From Clostridia bacterium (GTDB lineage: Bacteria; Bacillota; Clostridia; Christensenellales; Borkfalkiaceae): DNA of 64,000 nt. The position numbers were made by a program, and so were the translations under genes. Shown here in pieces: positions 9,585-18,214 of the stretch. Positions within the stretch are counted from its first letter, which is position 1, and every line of letters begins with the position of its first letter. The notes beneath the pieces were generated by a model, which saw only the letters and a list, made by a program, of their open reading frames with translations, was not told the DNA's origin and ran no database searches. The stretch is taken from the NCBI GenBank assembly GCA_900767815.1, contig CAAGAM010000195.1, positions 85,628 through 149,627 of the forward strand, given 5' to 3'.

Positions 9585-9629
9585 ATCTTTATGTATTATA
9601 TATAGATATCTTTATGTATATATAGATAA
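9585..9629 (-). promoter_or_regulatory. Tandem operator-like repeats before the PadR gene
   Basis: Two head-to-tail copies of nearly the same sequence: 9585-9607 and 9608-9629. The second begins ATCTTTATGTATATATAGAT; the first is the same with three extra bases (TTA) inside. Each copy is an imperfect palindrome. They cover the region from about +1 to +43 of the promoter at 9634-9662, ending just before the Shine-Dalgarno, an ideal place for self-repression by the encoded PadR domain. Confidence 0.6.
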
Positions 9630-9633
9630 CTAA

Positions 9634-9662
9634 ATTATAGCATTAAATATCATCGGTGTCAA
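9634..9662 (-). promoter_or_regulatory. Consensus sigma-A promoter of the PadR gene
   Basis: On the minus strand a perfect TTGACA (9657-9662) and a perfect TATAAT (9634-9639) are 17 nt apart. Such a strong promoter normally needs repression, which fits the repeats downstream. Confidence 0.85.
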
Positions 9663-9768
9663 TTCGTTAAAGTAAAAAATAAAGGCTTTTATAAAAATTC
9701 TTAAAATCAAAGACAATAAAATTAAAATTAAAGATAATTACGATTTTGAAATTTATTGCGAATAAGAT

Positions 9769-9797
9769 TTGACAAAATCTCTTTTTTATGTTAAAAT
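9769..9797 (+). promoter_or_regulatory. Sigma-A promoter of the xer-hflX unit
   Basis: TTGACA (9769-9774), 17 nt, TAAAAT (9792-9797). The predicted start site is about 9803, so the inverted repeat at 9806-9835 would form the 5' end of the mRNA. Confidence 0.85.
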
Positions 9798-9805
9798 AAG
9801 TCTAT

Positions 9806-9835
9806 CATTGCGTAAAACTTGAATTTTACGCAATG
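9806..9835. promoter_or_regulatory. Perfect inverted repeat in the xer leader
   Basis: 12-bp perfect arms CATTGCGTAAAA and TTTTACGCAATG around a 6-nt loop. It lies between the predicted transcription start and the Shine-Dalgarno (AAAAGGAG, 9838-9845), 2 nt before the latter. A related repeat (core GCGTAAA/TTTACGC) is in the same position before spoIVB at 15087-15108. It is either an mRNA 5' hairpin or an operator. Confidence 0.65.
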
Positions 9836-9850
9836 GTAAAAGGAGTGTCT

Positions 9851-10906
9851 ATGGCTAATAAAAACGATTATTTTTCACTGCGTAACGAACATACAAACGA
9901 TAAAATAGACGAGCTTCTGGCCGATCTGCCCTACTTTTGCGCCGATTTTTTTTACGGAATCGCAAATAACACCTCTGCGCTTACAAGATTGAACTATGCG
10001 TATGATTTAAGGATATTTTTTACTTACTTATCGGAAATTAAAAAAATTCCTGTCGAAGAAATGTCTCTTTCTTTACTCGACGAGCTTAAAGCGGTCGATA
10101 TAGAGCGTTTTTTGAACTATTTGTCGAATTATAAGCTGAACGGTAAAAAACTGTCGTGCAACGAACGCGGAAAGGCGAGAAAACTCGCGTCAATCCGCGC
10201 CATGTATCGTTATTTTTTCAATCACGATATGATTAAAGCAAACGTTGCCTCGAAAATAGATACTCCGAAACTTCATGAAAAGGAAATTATTCGTCTCGAC
10301 GGAGACGAGGTTGAACAAATTTTAAGCCTCGCAGAGTCGGACGACGCGTTTTCGGGTAAAAAGCAAGCGTATCACAACAAACTCAGAATCCGCGATCATG
10401 CGATTTTATCGTTGTTTTTAGGCACCGGAATACGTATAAGCGAGCTTGTCGGGCTGAACGTCGACGATTTCGATTTCGATAATAACAGTTTTGTCGTTAC
10501 GAGAAAGGGCGGGAACAGAACCATTCTTTATTTTAACGACGAAGTAAAAGACGCTTTGTACGAATGGCTTGACCTCAGATACGAAAACGAAGAAATCGAC
10601 AGAAACGAAACCGCTCTTTTCATTTCACTGAAAAACAGGAGGATCTCTACCCGTGCCGTTCAGGTTCTCGTGAAAGGATACGCAAAGGAAGTTACCCCTT
10701 TGAAAAAAATTACCCCGCACAAATTAAGAAGTACTTTCGGTACGGATTTATACAAAAAAACAGGCGATATATACGCCGTAGCGGATTTTTTGGGTCATAA
10801 AGACGTAAATACGACAAAGAAACATTACGCGGCAATAAGTCAGGATTCAAGAAAGCAATCGGCAGAAATCGTTAAATTACATAAGGACGACGAAATAAAA
10901 GATTAA
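9851..10906 (+). CDS. Tyrosine recombinase, XerC/XerD family
   Basis: 351-aa site-specific recombinase. The N-terminal core-binding (SAM-like) domain is followed by the catalytic domain with TGIRISELVGL (first Arg), HKLRSTFGTDL (HxxR), LGHKDVNTTKKHYAAI (His and the nucleophilic Tyr). The ATG at 9851 has AAAAGGAG at 9838-9845; an ATG at 9833 falls inside the hairpin and lacks a ribosome site. The length is about 50 residues above standard XerC/D, mostly from a longer N-terminus and the insert DDAFSGKKQAYHNK. Chromosomal position near dacF and spoIIM resembles the B. subtilis xerD neighbourhood, so chromosome-dimer resolution is the likely role rather than mobile-element integration. No integrase-type neighbours are present. 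Confidence 0.88.
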   Translation: MANKNDYFSLRNEHTNDKIDELLADLPYFCADFFYGIANNTSALTRLNYAYDLRIFFTYLSEIKKIPVEEMSLSLLDELKAVDIERFLNYLSNYKLNGKKLSCNERGKARKLASIRAMYRYFFNHDMIKANVASKIDTPKLHEKEIIRLDGDEVEQILSLAESDDAFSGKKQAYHNKLRIRDHAILSLFLGTGIRISELVGLNVDDFDFDNNSFVVTRKGGNRTILYFNDEVKDALYEWLDLRYENEEIDRNETALFISLKNRRISTRAVQVLVKGYAKEVTPLKKITPHKLRSTFGTDLYKKTGDIYAVADFLGHKDVNTTKKHYAAISQDSRKQSAEIVKLHKDDEIKD

Positions 10907-10910
10907 AAAA

Positions 10911-12146
10911 ATGACGGAAACGCTTAATATAAAGAAGATCAACGAAAAAGTATACGCAATCATGCCCGTTTTCGACGATAAGAATATATCCGACAGAATA
11001 GACGAATTAAAAAATCTTGTTTTAAGCACCGGAGCCGAGTTTGTCGGGTGCGGCATGCAAAAAATCAGAGAGATAACTCCGTCAACGCTTTTCGGTAAAG
11101 GAAAGCTTGAAGAAATGAAAATCGAAGCCGAAGAAAACGAAGCCTCGACGATCGTATGCGACTACTCTCTTTCCCCTGCTCAACAACGTAATTTGTCGGA
11201 TTTTTTCGATAAAAAAGTAATAGACAAAACCGCGCTTATACTTGATATTTTCGCGCTCAACGCACGAACAAACGAAGGAAAGCTTCAGGTTGAGGTTGCG
11301 CAGCTCGAATATCTTTTGCCACGGTTAAAAGGTCAGGGAAAATCTTTATCGAGACTCGGAGGCGGTATCGGAACGAGAGGCCCCGGAGAAACTCAGCTCG
11401 AAACAGACAGAAGACATATTTTAAGCAGAATCAAAAATCTGAAAAATCAACTCGACGAACTTAACGAAAGGCGGGATCTGCAAAATGACAGACGAGATAA
11501 AAACAACGTCCTGACGGTAGCTCTTGCGGGATATACAAACGTCGGAAAATCCTCTATTTTAAACCTTATCGCCAAAAGCGACGTTCTCGCCGAAAACAGA
11601 CTTTTCGCAACGCTTGACCCTACGGCACGAAAAGTAAAACTCGGCAATATCGAAGTCGTCTTTTTCGATACGGTCGGTTTTATAAGGGATATTCCGACCG
11701 ACCTCATCGAAGCGTTTAAATCGACGCTTTCGTGTGTGAAAAATGCCGACCTGATATTAAACGTGTGCGATTTAACTTCCGATTTTATTTCGCAAATAGA
11801 GGTTACCGAAAAGATTTTGAAGGATATAAACGCAACTTCACCTGTCATAAAAGTTTACAATAAATGCGATAATATAAGCGATTTTACGTTTTGTGATAAA
11901 AACGGAATCGTCGTTTCGGCAAAAACGGGTGAAGGTATTGAAAATCTGAAAAAAGCCGTTGAAAAATTCTTTGAGGATTATTTTACGGATCTTGTATTCA
12001 AAATAAAATACACCGATCAATCCGAAATTTTCAAGCTGAAAAAAAATACGGAAAAGTTTGAAACCGAATATTTCGACGACCATATAAAAGTAAACATAAG
12101 AATAAAAAAGATCAATCTGTCGAAATTCGCTATGTTCTTAAAATAA
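10911..12146 (+). CDS. hflX: GTPase HflX
   Basis: Ribosome-associated GTPase that splits stalled or stressed 70S ribosomes. 411 aa: N-terminal HflX domain with a glycine-rich RLGGGIGTRGPGETQLETDRR, a coiled linker, then the GTPase domain with G1 GYTNVGKSS, DTVGFIRDIP (G3) and NKCD (G4). It begins 4 nt after the xer gene stop and has no clear Shine-Dalgarno, so translation is probably coupled to the upstream gene. The C-terminal domain is short but present. Confidence 0.94.
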   Translation: MTETLNIKKINEKVYAIMPVFDDKNISDRIDELKNLVLSTGAEFVGCGMQKIREITPSTLFGKGKLEEMKIEAEENEASTIVCDYSLSPAQQRNLSDFFDKKVIDKTALILDIFALNARTNEGKLQVEVAQLEYLLPRLKGQGKSLSRLGGGIGTRGPGETQLETDRRHILSRIKNLKNQLDELNERRDLQNDRRDKNNVLTVALAGYTNVGKSSILNLIAKSDVLAENRLFATLDPTARKVKLGNIEVVFFDTVGFIRDIPTDLIEAFKSTLSCVKNADLILNVCDLTSDFISQIEVTEKILKDINATSPVIKVYNKCDNISDFTFCDKNGIVVSAKTGEGIENLKKAVEKFFEDYFTDLVFKIKYTDQSEIFKLKKNTEKFETEYFDDHIKVNIRIKKINLSKFAMFLK

Positions 12147-12153
12147 CGAAAAT

Positions 12154-12198
12154 CGACAAAGAATAAGCGAGGTAACATGCCCCGCTTATTCTTTGTCG
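12154..12198. terminator. Convergent hairpin between hflX and dacF
   Basis: 16-bp perfect stem CGACAAAGAATAAGCG / its complement (12154-12169, 12183-12198) with a 13-nt loop. It lacks a clear T run on either side but separates two convergent genes. Confidence 0.65.
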
Positions 12199-12211
12199 CG
12201 CTCAAAGTATA

Positions 12212-13396
12212 TTACCATTTACGGGCGATATCTTTTATATAAGCGAAATAAGTTTTTTTGGCTATATCTTCTGCCGCAAGAACGTTTACTCTTTTATATT
12301 CGACGTTATCTTTGAAAACGATTAACTCCCCTGCTTTTTCGCCGCTTTTTATCGGAGCGCGTATTTTATCGGGTTTAAAATCAATCGTTACGTTTTGTTT
12401 TTTACTTTTTTCCCCGAAAACAAAAACGTCATTTTCGGGAATGATTTTTACTTTTTCCTTAACGCCTTTATCTACTTCGGCTTTTATTTCAAGCGGCTTT
12501 GACGAATCGACAGCCATTTTTGAGGTGAAATTATCGAATCCGTAATTAAACATCGAGGACACCTCGGCAAATCTCGTTTTCGAATCGGGAGAATCGATTG
12601 CAACGGCAATCAATCTTAATGCTCCGCGTTTTGCGGTGGCGGCAAGACAGAACCCCGATTCGGACGTAAATCCTGTTTTTCCCCCGTCGCAGCCGTCATA
12701 AAACCGAACGAGCTTGTTTGTGTTTGTCAATCCCGTTTTTCTTCCCGCATTATGCGTTATTTCATCCGTCCAAATTTTTGAAAATCTGAAATATTCTTTG
12801 TGAGTTATAAGCTTTGAAAGCATTACGGAAACGTCTTTTGCGGATGAATACTGCGTGGGTTTCGGAAGCCCCGTGCAATTCGAAAACAAGGTATTTTCAA
12901 GTTTCCACTCTTCGCATTTTTTGTTCATTGCGCTTACGCATTCTGTTTCACTCCCGAAAAGTCGTTCCGCCAAAGCGACGGACGCGTCGTTTGCGGATGC
13001 TATTATCACGCTTTTTATCAGATCTTCGGCTTTATATTTTCCGTTTTTTTCCAGAAAAACCTGAGATCCGCCCATTCCGCTTGCGTTTTCTGAAACGGTT
13101 ATTTCTTCGTCGAATGAAAGATTTCCTCCATCCACCGCTTCAAAAACGAGGTTTAAAAGCATGATTTTAGTCATGCTCGCAATCGTCAGTCGTTCGTTTT
13201 CGTTTTTTGCAAACAAAACTTCACCCGTTCCCGTTTCCGTTAAATAAACCGATTTTGTTGCAATAGATTTATCGTAAGAGATTTCCGCCCTTGCCGTTTT
13301 TGCCGAAAGAGGTATCACGGCGAGCGAAACCGTTATAAGCGATAATATAAGCAAGCAAATTTTTTTTATACTGTTTTTCCCGATCTGTATTTTCAT
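12212..13396 (-). CDS. dacF: D-alanyl-D-alanine carboxypeptidase, DacF-like
   Basis: Secreted low-molecular-weight PBP (S11) that trims the terminal D-Ala from peptidoglycan; DacF homologues adjust cross-linking of the spore cortex. 394 aa with a signal peptide (basic start, hydrophobic 10-28, cleavage near SAKTARA), SxxK in IASMTK, SxN in ASANDAS, KTG in GGKTGFTSESG and a C-terminal PBP5_C-type beta domain. Position beside spoIIM and spoIVB supports the DacF assignment. The ATG lies in the stem of a small inverted repeat (13393-13409), and only a weak GAGAG is upstream. A second S11 enzyme is at 35.9 kb. Confidence 0.85.
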   Translation of the reverse strand: MKIQIGKNSIKKICLLILSLITVSLAVIPLSAKTARAEISYDKSIATKSVYLTETGTGEVLFAKNENERLTIASMTKIMLLNLVFEAVDGGNLSFDEEITVSENASGMGGSQVFLEKNGKYKAEDLIKSVIIASANDASVALAERLFGSETECVSAMNKKCEEWKLENTLFSNCTGLPKPTQYSSAKDVSVMLSKLITHKEYFRFSKIWTDEITHNAGRKTGLTNTNKLVRFYDGCDGGKTGFTSESGFCLAATAKRGALRLIAVAIDSPDSKTRFAEVSSMFNYGFDNFTSKMAVDSSKPLEIKAEVDKGVKEKVKIIPENDVFVFGEKSKKQNVTIDFKPDKIRAPIKSGEKAGELIVFKDNVEYKRVNVLAAEDIAKKTYFAYIKDIARKW

Positions 13397-13409
13397 ACTC
13401 TCAGTATGA
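13393..13409. promoter_or_regulatory. Small inverted repeat over the dacF start codon
   Basis: 7-bp arms TCATACT and AGTATGA around CTC, with the dacF ATG inside one arm. On the mRNA it would partly hide the start codon; as DNA it could be an operator. Short enough to be chance. Confidence 0.3.
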
Positions 13410-13439
13410 GAAACTTTATTTTAATTATTCCTTACAAAA

Positions 13440-14021
13440 TCAAAAACACGTTAAAAGAGGTCTCAAAATCAAAACCAGAATAAGAAGCTCGTATAAAGCC
13501 CCGATTAAACATACGCCGAATGAAATCATAAAATTAAAAATCAGATCTTTCACTTTGCATGAAAAAGGCTTTTCCGCAATGTCGTAATTCAGCGTAACGG
13601 CAACAATCATTCCCGCGGTTATTATAATATTCTGAATGCAGACAATAAAAAGATAAATAATCACTCCCGAAACAAAATAATTCGACCGGAATATATAGAA
13701 AAGGCTCCCTAAAACCAGCCCGCGACACAAAAATATTACCGACGAAAAATAACTCGTAAATCCGTTCAGACCAAGCAAAAAAACGACGCAAAGAATAAGC
13801 GATCCCGAAAATATTTTCTTAAAAAAAACAGAAAAAACGCTCGTGTGTACGTCGAGAAGGCAAATATATCTGCCGCACGCGATATCATAAAGCGGATAGC
13901 ACACGCTTTTTTCGCCGAAAAACAATCCGATAATAATCCCCGTCCCATAACATACGGTAAAGATAACGATAAGCTTTATATTTTTCTTTAAGGCATTTAT
14001 TTTACAATTTAAAATTTCCAT
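13440..14021 (-). CDS. spoIIM: Probable stage II sporulation protein M
   Basis: 193-aa polytopic membrane protein with about five hydrophobic helices, a short charged N-terminus and a Cys-rich first loop. Size, helix number and place next to dacF and spoIVB match SpoIIM, which with SpoIID and SpoIIP drives septal peptidoglycan removal and engulfment. I base the call on architecture and context more than on a motif. The ATG at 14021 is preferred; a GTG at 14033 lies in the upstream terminator stem. The start codon directly follows the terminator T run and has no proper Shine-Dalgarno, so expression probably depends on readthrough or an unseen start. Confidence 0.65.
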   Translation of the reverse strand: MEILNCKINALKKNIKLIVIFTVCYGTGIIIGLFFGEKSVCYPLYDIACGRYICLLDVHTSVFSVFFKKIFSGSLILCVVFLLGLNGFTSYFSSVIFLCRGLVLGSLFYIFRSNYFVSGVIIYLFIVCIQNIIITAGMIVAVTLNYDIAEKPFSCKVKDLIFNFMISFGVCLIGALYELLILVLILRPLLTCF

Positions 14022-14057
14022 AAAAAAACTCACAGACTCCGTTATAAGTCTATGAGT
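14022..14057 (-). terminator. Terminator after spoIVB
   Basis: On the minus strand an 11-bp stem (14047-14057 with 14028-14038, one G-U pair, loop of 8) is followed by seven T and then immediately by the ATG of the spoIIM-like gene. Confidence 0.75.
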
Positions 14058-14074
14058 TTAATTTAAGTAAAATG

Positions 14075-15073
14075 TTATTTTTCAAGCATTTTATTTATAG
14101 ATATACCGAATCCTCTCGAAGGATCGTTAATAAAAACATGGGTCACTGCCCCGACGATTTTTCCGCCTTGAACTATCGGGCTTCCGCTCATCCCCTGCAA
14201 AATGCCGTTCGTTACGGATAAAAGTTCTTTGTCAAGTATTTTTATTACGAAATTCTTATTTTCCCTGTTTGAATTATCTATTTTTACGATGCTTATCTGG
14301 TATTCTTTGGGAATAACTCCGTCAATACAGGTCGTTATCATGGCTTTACCCATAACTGCTTCACCGATTTCCGTTTTTGGAAGTTTACCGTAATTGTAAT
14401 TACCATCCGCTTTACCGTACAATCCCGTTTCGCAATTCTTAATTAAAGAGCCGATTTTAGTATCGTCGATAAAAATCCCTTTCAATTCCCCCGCTTTTCC
14501 GCGCTCGCCTTTTACGACGTTTATTATTGAACAAAGATAAGCCTGCCCGCCGCTTAGCGGAATAATTTTCCCGTCGTCATCCGAGACGGGATGACCGAGT
14601 GAGGCAAATTCCCCGTTTCGGGTAAAATACGTTATCGTTCCGATCCCGTTAAGATCATCACGCAGAAAAAAGCCGAGTTTAAAGTTTCCTTCCGAATCCT
14701 TTTTAGGCTGAACGTATTTCACAAGCGTCTCCCCGCTACGGCAAATCTCGATTTTAACAGGCTTATCCCCGTTGCGCCTTAACACCGAAGCGATTGTATC
14801 CGCCCCGTCGACTGGCGTATCGTTAATCGCGGTAATTACGTCGCCGACGCGGATGTCGGCATTCTTCGCGGGAGAAAAAATCCCTTTTTCCGTAATTATG
14901 TCGCTTAATCCTATAACGGTCGCTCCTTTCGTTTTTATCGTAAAACCTGCGGGTATTCCCCCGAGATACAAAAAATCGGTTTCGGATGCTTTTGCCGTTT
15001 CGAAGAAATTCAAAGTGAAAAACATCGAGAACGACAGAATTATAGCAAGTAAATATTTTAATTTTTTTCGCAT
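14075..15073 (-). CDS. spoIVB: SpoIVB signalling peptidase (S55)
   Basis: Forespore-secreted serine peptidase that cleaves SpoIVFA to trigger sigma-K activation in the mother cell. 332 aa: N-terminal hydrophobic segment (about 8-25), PDZ domain around GIFSPAKNADIRVGDVITAIND, then the S55 domain with the catalytic His in FASLGHPVSDDDG and Ser in LQGMSGSPIVQGG. The ATG has GGGAG 5 nt upstream. It sits in the standard place after recN but is separated from it by a terminator, so it has its own promoter. Strong assignment. Confidence 0.94.
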   Translation of the reverse strand: MRKKLKYLLAIILSFSMFFTLNFFETAKASETDFLYLGGIPAGFTIKTKGATVIGLSDIITEKGIFSPAKNADIRVGDVITAINDTPVDGADTIASVLRRNGDKPVKIEICRSGETLVKYVQPKKDSEGNFKLGFFLRDDLNGIGTITYFTRNGEFASLGHPVSDDDGKIIPLSGGQAYLCSIINVVKGERGKAGELKGIFIDDTKIGSLIKNCETGLYGKADGNYNYGKLPKTEIGEAVMGKAMITTCIDGVIPKEYQISIVKIDNSNRENKNFVIKILDKELLSVTNGILQGMSGSPIVQGGKIVGAVTHVFINDPSRGFGISINKMLEK

Positions 15074-15086
15074 ATCGTCTCCCGGA

Positions 15087-15108
15087 GCGTAAATTTTTAA
15101 ATTTACGC
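15087..15108. promoter_or_regulatory. Inverted repeat in the spoIVB leader
   Basis: 10-bp perfect arms GCGTAAATTT / AAATTTACGC around 2 nt. It ends 3 nt before the spoIVB Shine-Dalgarno (15079-15083). It shares the GCGTAAA/TTTACGC core and the position with the repeat before the xer gene (9806-9835). Confidence 0.55.
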
Positions 15109-15204
15109 ATAACGAAAAAATTTATATATTTCTCCGTTTGCCCGTCACGATACCAAGTATGCCCCGTTTAAATGTAATTATACGACGGCAAAAAGTAACA
15201 ATAA

Positions 15205-15230
15205 ATAAAAAACCGACTTTAAAAGCCGGT
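15205..15230 (-). terminator. Terminator after recN
   Basis: Stem ACCGGCTTT / AAAGTCGGT on the minus strand (15212-15230, one G-U pair) followed by six T (15206-15211). Confidence 0.75.
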
Positions 15231-15235
15231 AAAAT

Positions 15236-16933
15236 TTATATTTTATTTTTATATGCGAAAGCCTTTTTAACCATTTCTTCCGCGTGAGTAACCGCGGATT
15301 CGCTGTTCATATCGCCGCCGATAAGCCTTACAAGCTCTTCGATTTTCTCGCGACCCGAAAGCTTTGCGATACCCGTATAAGTTTTATCTTTATCGGTATA
15401 TTTGGCGATTTTAAAAGAGCAATCGGAAAATGCGACTATTTGCGGCAAATGTGAAATTGCGATAACCTGAATATTTTTGGATATTTTGGCAAATTTTTCC
15501 GCAACGGTTTCGGCTGTTCTGCCGCTTATGCCCGCGTCGATTTCGTCAAAAATATACGTCGATATCTCATGATAAGACGAAATAACGGTTTTAAGAGAAA
15601 GCATAAATCTGCTCATTTCTCCTCCGCTTATAATTTTCGACATGGGCTTGACAGGTTCGCCGAGGTTTGCGGAAAACAAAAACTCTATTCTGTCTCCGCC
15701 GTTTGCGCCGAAAGACGAATTTTCGTCCGTTTCGAGCGGTGCAAAAGACACGTCGAAAACGGCATCTTTCATTCCGAGTTCGCGAAGTTCGGCGGTAATC
15801 TTTTCTATAAGTTTTTTTGCGGTATGTTTTCTCTCTTCGGATATTTTGTTATAAACCTCGGATATTTCGGAAATAATGCGTTTCTTTTCTTGCATAAGTT
15901 TCAGATATTCCGCGTCGAAGTTTATAATCTTACCGTATTCCACGCGGGCTTTTGCCGCAAAATCGGATATATCCTTTTCCGTCTGCCCGTATTTTCTTTT
16001 TAAAGTTTTAATCTTGTCGAGACGATCTTCGATTCTGTCTGCCGTTTCGTCGTCGAATTCCAACCCGCTAAGAGAATCTTCCGCAGTTGCGGATATATCG
16101 CTCAATTCTTCCGCCACGGCTTTCAATCTGTCAAAAATATTCTGATATTCTTCGTCAAGACCGGTTACGGGGGAAATTCCTCGTATCGCGGAGTTAACGT
16201 TGTCTATTGCAAAATTTTCGCCGCTTAAGCAGTTTTGCACGGCAGAAAAAGCCTCGGCAAGCTTTTCCGCGCTTTGAATTTTCTTTTTCTGAACAAGAAG
16301 CTCTTCCTCTTCGCCCTCTCTTATATCGGCGTTTTCGATTTCTTCGATCTGAAATTTTAAAATATCGGCTTTTATCGCTCTTTCGCTCTCGCTGCCGCCG
16401 AACTCCTCGGCTTTTTTGAGATTTTCCTTTAACTCGGAGCAAAGCTCCGCACATTTTGCTTTTAATTCCGCCAGCTTTTTATCCGCAAATTTATCCAGGA
16501 CGGCAAGCTGTTCGGATTCTTTCAGCAAAGAATAGTGTTCGCTCTGACCGTGTACGTCGACGAGAAGCGAAGTAACCGATTTAAGCATGCCGAGCGTAAA
16601 AGGAATACCGTTTACTCTCAACGAACTTTTAGAGTCTTGCGAAAGCTTTCTCGTTACAATCATCTCGTCGCTATCTTCAACGCCGAAGTCGGTTAAAACC
16701 TGTTTTGCTCCGCTTGATTCCGAAATATCGAACACTGCCGTTACGGCGCATTCGTTTTCCCCGTGGCGAATCATGGTTTTATCGGCTTTTGCGCCGAGCG
16801 CGAAATTTATCGAATCGATAATAACCGACTTACCCGACCCCGTTTCGCCGGATAATACGTTAAGTCCTTTTTCGAAATCTATGGTCGCCTCACCGATAAG
16901 CGCGACGTTTTTTATCTGAAGAGTTTTTAGCAT
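15236..16933 (-). CDS. recN: DNA repair protein RecN
   Basis: SMC-like ATPase that gathers DNA ends in double-strand break repair. 565 aa: Walker A GETGSGKS at about 30-38, a central coiled coil, signature motif ISGGEMSRFMLSLK and Walker B YIFDEIDAGISGRTAE near the C-terminus. It starts 34 nt after argR. A TTGATT, 16 nt, TATAAA element lies just upstream, and the start has no Shine-Dalgarno, so a very short leader is possible. I see no LexA box here. Confidence 0.96.
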   Translation of the reverse strand: MLKTLQIKNVALIGEATIDFEKGLNVLSGETGSGKSVIIDSINFALGAKADKTMIRHGENECAVTAVFDISESSGAKQVLTDFGVEDSDEMIVTRKLSQDSKSSLRVNGIPFTLGMLKSVTSLLVDVHGQSEHYSLLKESEQLAVLDKFADKKLAELKAKCAELCSELKENLKKAEEFGGSESERAIKADILKFQIEEIENADIREGEEEELLVQKKKIQSAEKLAEAFSAVQNCLSGENFAIDNVNSAIRGISPVTGLDEEYQNIFDRLKAVAEELSDISATAEDSLSGLEFDDETADRIEDRLDKIKTLKRKYGQTEKDISDFAAKARVEYGKIINFDAEYLKLMQEKKRIISEISEVYNKISEERKHTAKKLIEKITAELRELGMKDAVFDVSFAPLETDENSSFGANGGDRIEFLFSANLGEPVKPMSKIISGGEMSRFMLSLKTVISSYHEISTYIFDEIDAGISGRTAETVAEKFAKISKNIQVIAISHLPQIVAFSDCSFKIAKYTDKDKTYTGIAKLSGREKIEELVRLIGGDMNSESAVTHAEEMVKKAFAYKNKI

Positions 16934-16967
16934 CGTTAAAACTTTTATAAAGGAATCCCTTTTTAAA

Positions 16968-17420
16968 TCAAAGAAGCTTTTTTAATGCGGCAACAACCGC
17001 TTCGGCGTCTCTTTCGGAATGTGTGACGATAAGCAGAGTGTCGTCGCCGGCAACGCTGCCGACAACTTCTTTTATCTGTAATCTGTCAACGAGTACGCCT
17101 GCGGAATTTCCGTTTCCGCCGAGCGTTTTCACTACTACGAGATTTTGCGCGCGCACGATATTGACGACGCAATTTTTAAAAAGATTTAAAAACTTATCGT
17201 CATGAGTGTTATCGGTCTGATAATTGGTAACGGCATACTTATGTTTTCTCTTTATACCGTTGACCTTTATAAGTCCGAGTTCCTTGATATCTCTCGAAAC
17301 CGTTGCCTGCGTAACGTTGAATCCGCATGAATTCAAAACTTTCGCAAGCTCTTCCTGCGTATCGACTTCGCTTGTCGAAATAATTTCGATTATTTTGCTC
17401 TGACGTGATTTTTTACTCAT
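16968..17420 (-). CDS. argR: Arginine repressor ArgR/AhrC
   Basis: Hexameric arginine-sensing regulator of arginine metabolism. 150 aa: winged-helix N-terminus (QEELAKVLNSCGFNVTQATVSRDIKELGLIK region) and C-terminal arginine-binding domain with a GSVAGDDTLLIV-type core. The ATG overlaps the nadK stop by 4 nt and has AAGGTG upstream. No arginine genes are nearby; the position in the nadK-argR-recN block is the conserved clostridial arrangement. Confidence 0.95.
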   Translation of the reverse strand: MSKKSRQSKIIEIISTSEVDTQEELAKVLNSCGFNVTQATVSRDIKELGLIKVNGIKRKHKYAVTNYQTDNTHDDKFLNLFKNCVVNIVRAQNLVVVKTLGGNGNSAGVLVDRLQIKEVVGSVAGDDTLLIVTHSERDAEAVVAALKKLL

Positions 17421-18214
17421 AAAACACCTTGAAGTTTATTATATAATCTTAAATAAAAATTGCTGTTATTATCGGCAATTTTTAAAGTTTTTACATTTTT
17501 CGAAATTGTAACCGATTTACCTTTCGGCATCTTTTCGACGGGTTTCCCGTCAACGCTTAACACGCAATCGCACGAATTTTCCCCGACGATTACTTTAAGT
17601 GAAGCCGAATCGTTAAACACGATCGGTCTTGTACCTAAAGAATGAGAACAAATCGGCGTTACGATAAACGAGCTTAAATCGGGAGTAAGGACAACTCCGC
17701 CCGCAGAAAGCGAATATGCCGTAGACCCGGTCGGCGTTGAAACAATAACGCCGTCCGCGGACAGTTTATATACGACTTGTTCGTTTATATACACGCTAAG
17801 TTTCGAAACAATAGTCATTCCTTCTATAGATCTGTCTCTTTCGATAACCGCATCGTTAAGCGCGATATATTCTTTGTCGTTGATTTTTACGGATAATACC
17901 GACCTTTCCGAAACGCAAAACGTCTTGTTCTTTATATCGGCAACGCATTTATCGATATCGCCGAGTTCGTAGCCGCTTAAAAAACCGACCGTACCCGTAT
18001 TTATTGCAAGAATAGGAACGTTTAACGAAACCGCATAAGGTGCGGCTGCGAGAATTGTTCCGTCTCCGCCGAAAACAACGATCAGGTCGGGCTTTTCGCA
18101 ATCTTTCCGATAATAATAGCAATCGTATTCTTCCCCGAGAAGCTTGCGGAATCTGTCAAAAATATTTTGATTTTCGCCGTTATTAAGTTTTTCAAATACT
18201 GCAATTTTCGTCAT
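17417..18214 (-). CDS. nadK: NAD kinase
   Basis: Makes NADP from NAD and ATP. 265 aa with the diagnostic GGDGT (VVFGGDGTILAAAPYA), an LNDAVIERD substrate loop and GSTAYSLSAGG. It overlaps tlyA and argR by 4 nt each, so it is co-translated in the nusB to argR operon. Confidence 0.96.
   Translation of the reverse strand: MTKIAVFEKLNNGENQNIFDRFRKLLGEEYDCYYYRKDCEKPDLIVVFGGDGTILAAAPYAVSLNVPILAINTGTVGFLSGYELGDIDKCVADIKNKTFCVSERSVLSVKINDKEYIALNDAVIERDRSIEGMTIVSKLSVYINEQVVYKLSADGVIVSTPTGSTAYSLSAGGVVLTPDLSSFIVTPICSHSLGTRPIVFNDSASLKVIVGENSCDCVLSVDGKPVEKMPKGKSVTISKNVKTLKIADNNSNFYLRLYNKLQGVL

Noticed and set aside
9833..10906. Xer-type recombinase as evidence for a mobile element
   Set aside because: No attachment-site repeats, excisionase, relaxase or phage genes nearby; the gene context is the conserved chromosomal one.
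16934..17000. LexA box before recN
   Set aside because: No sequence close to the box found at lexA could be seen upstream of recN.
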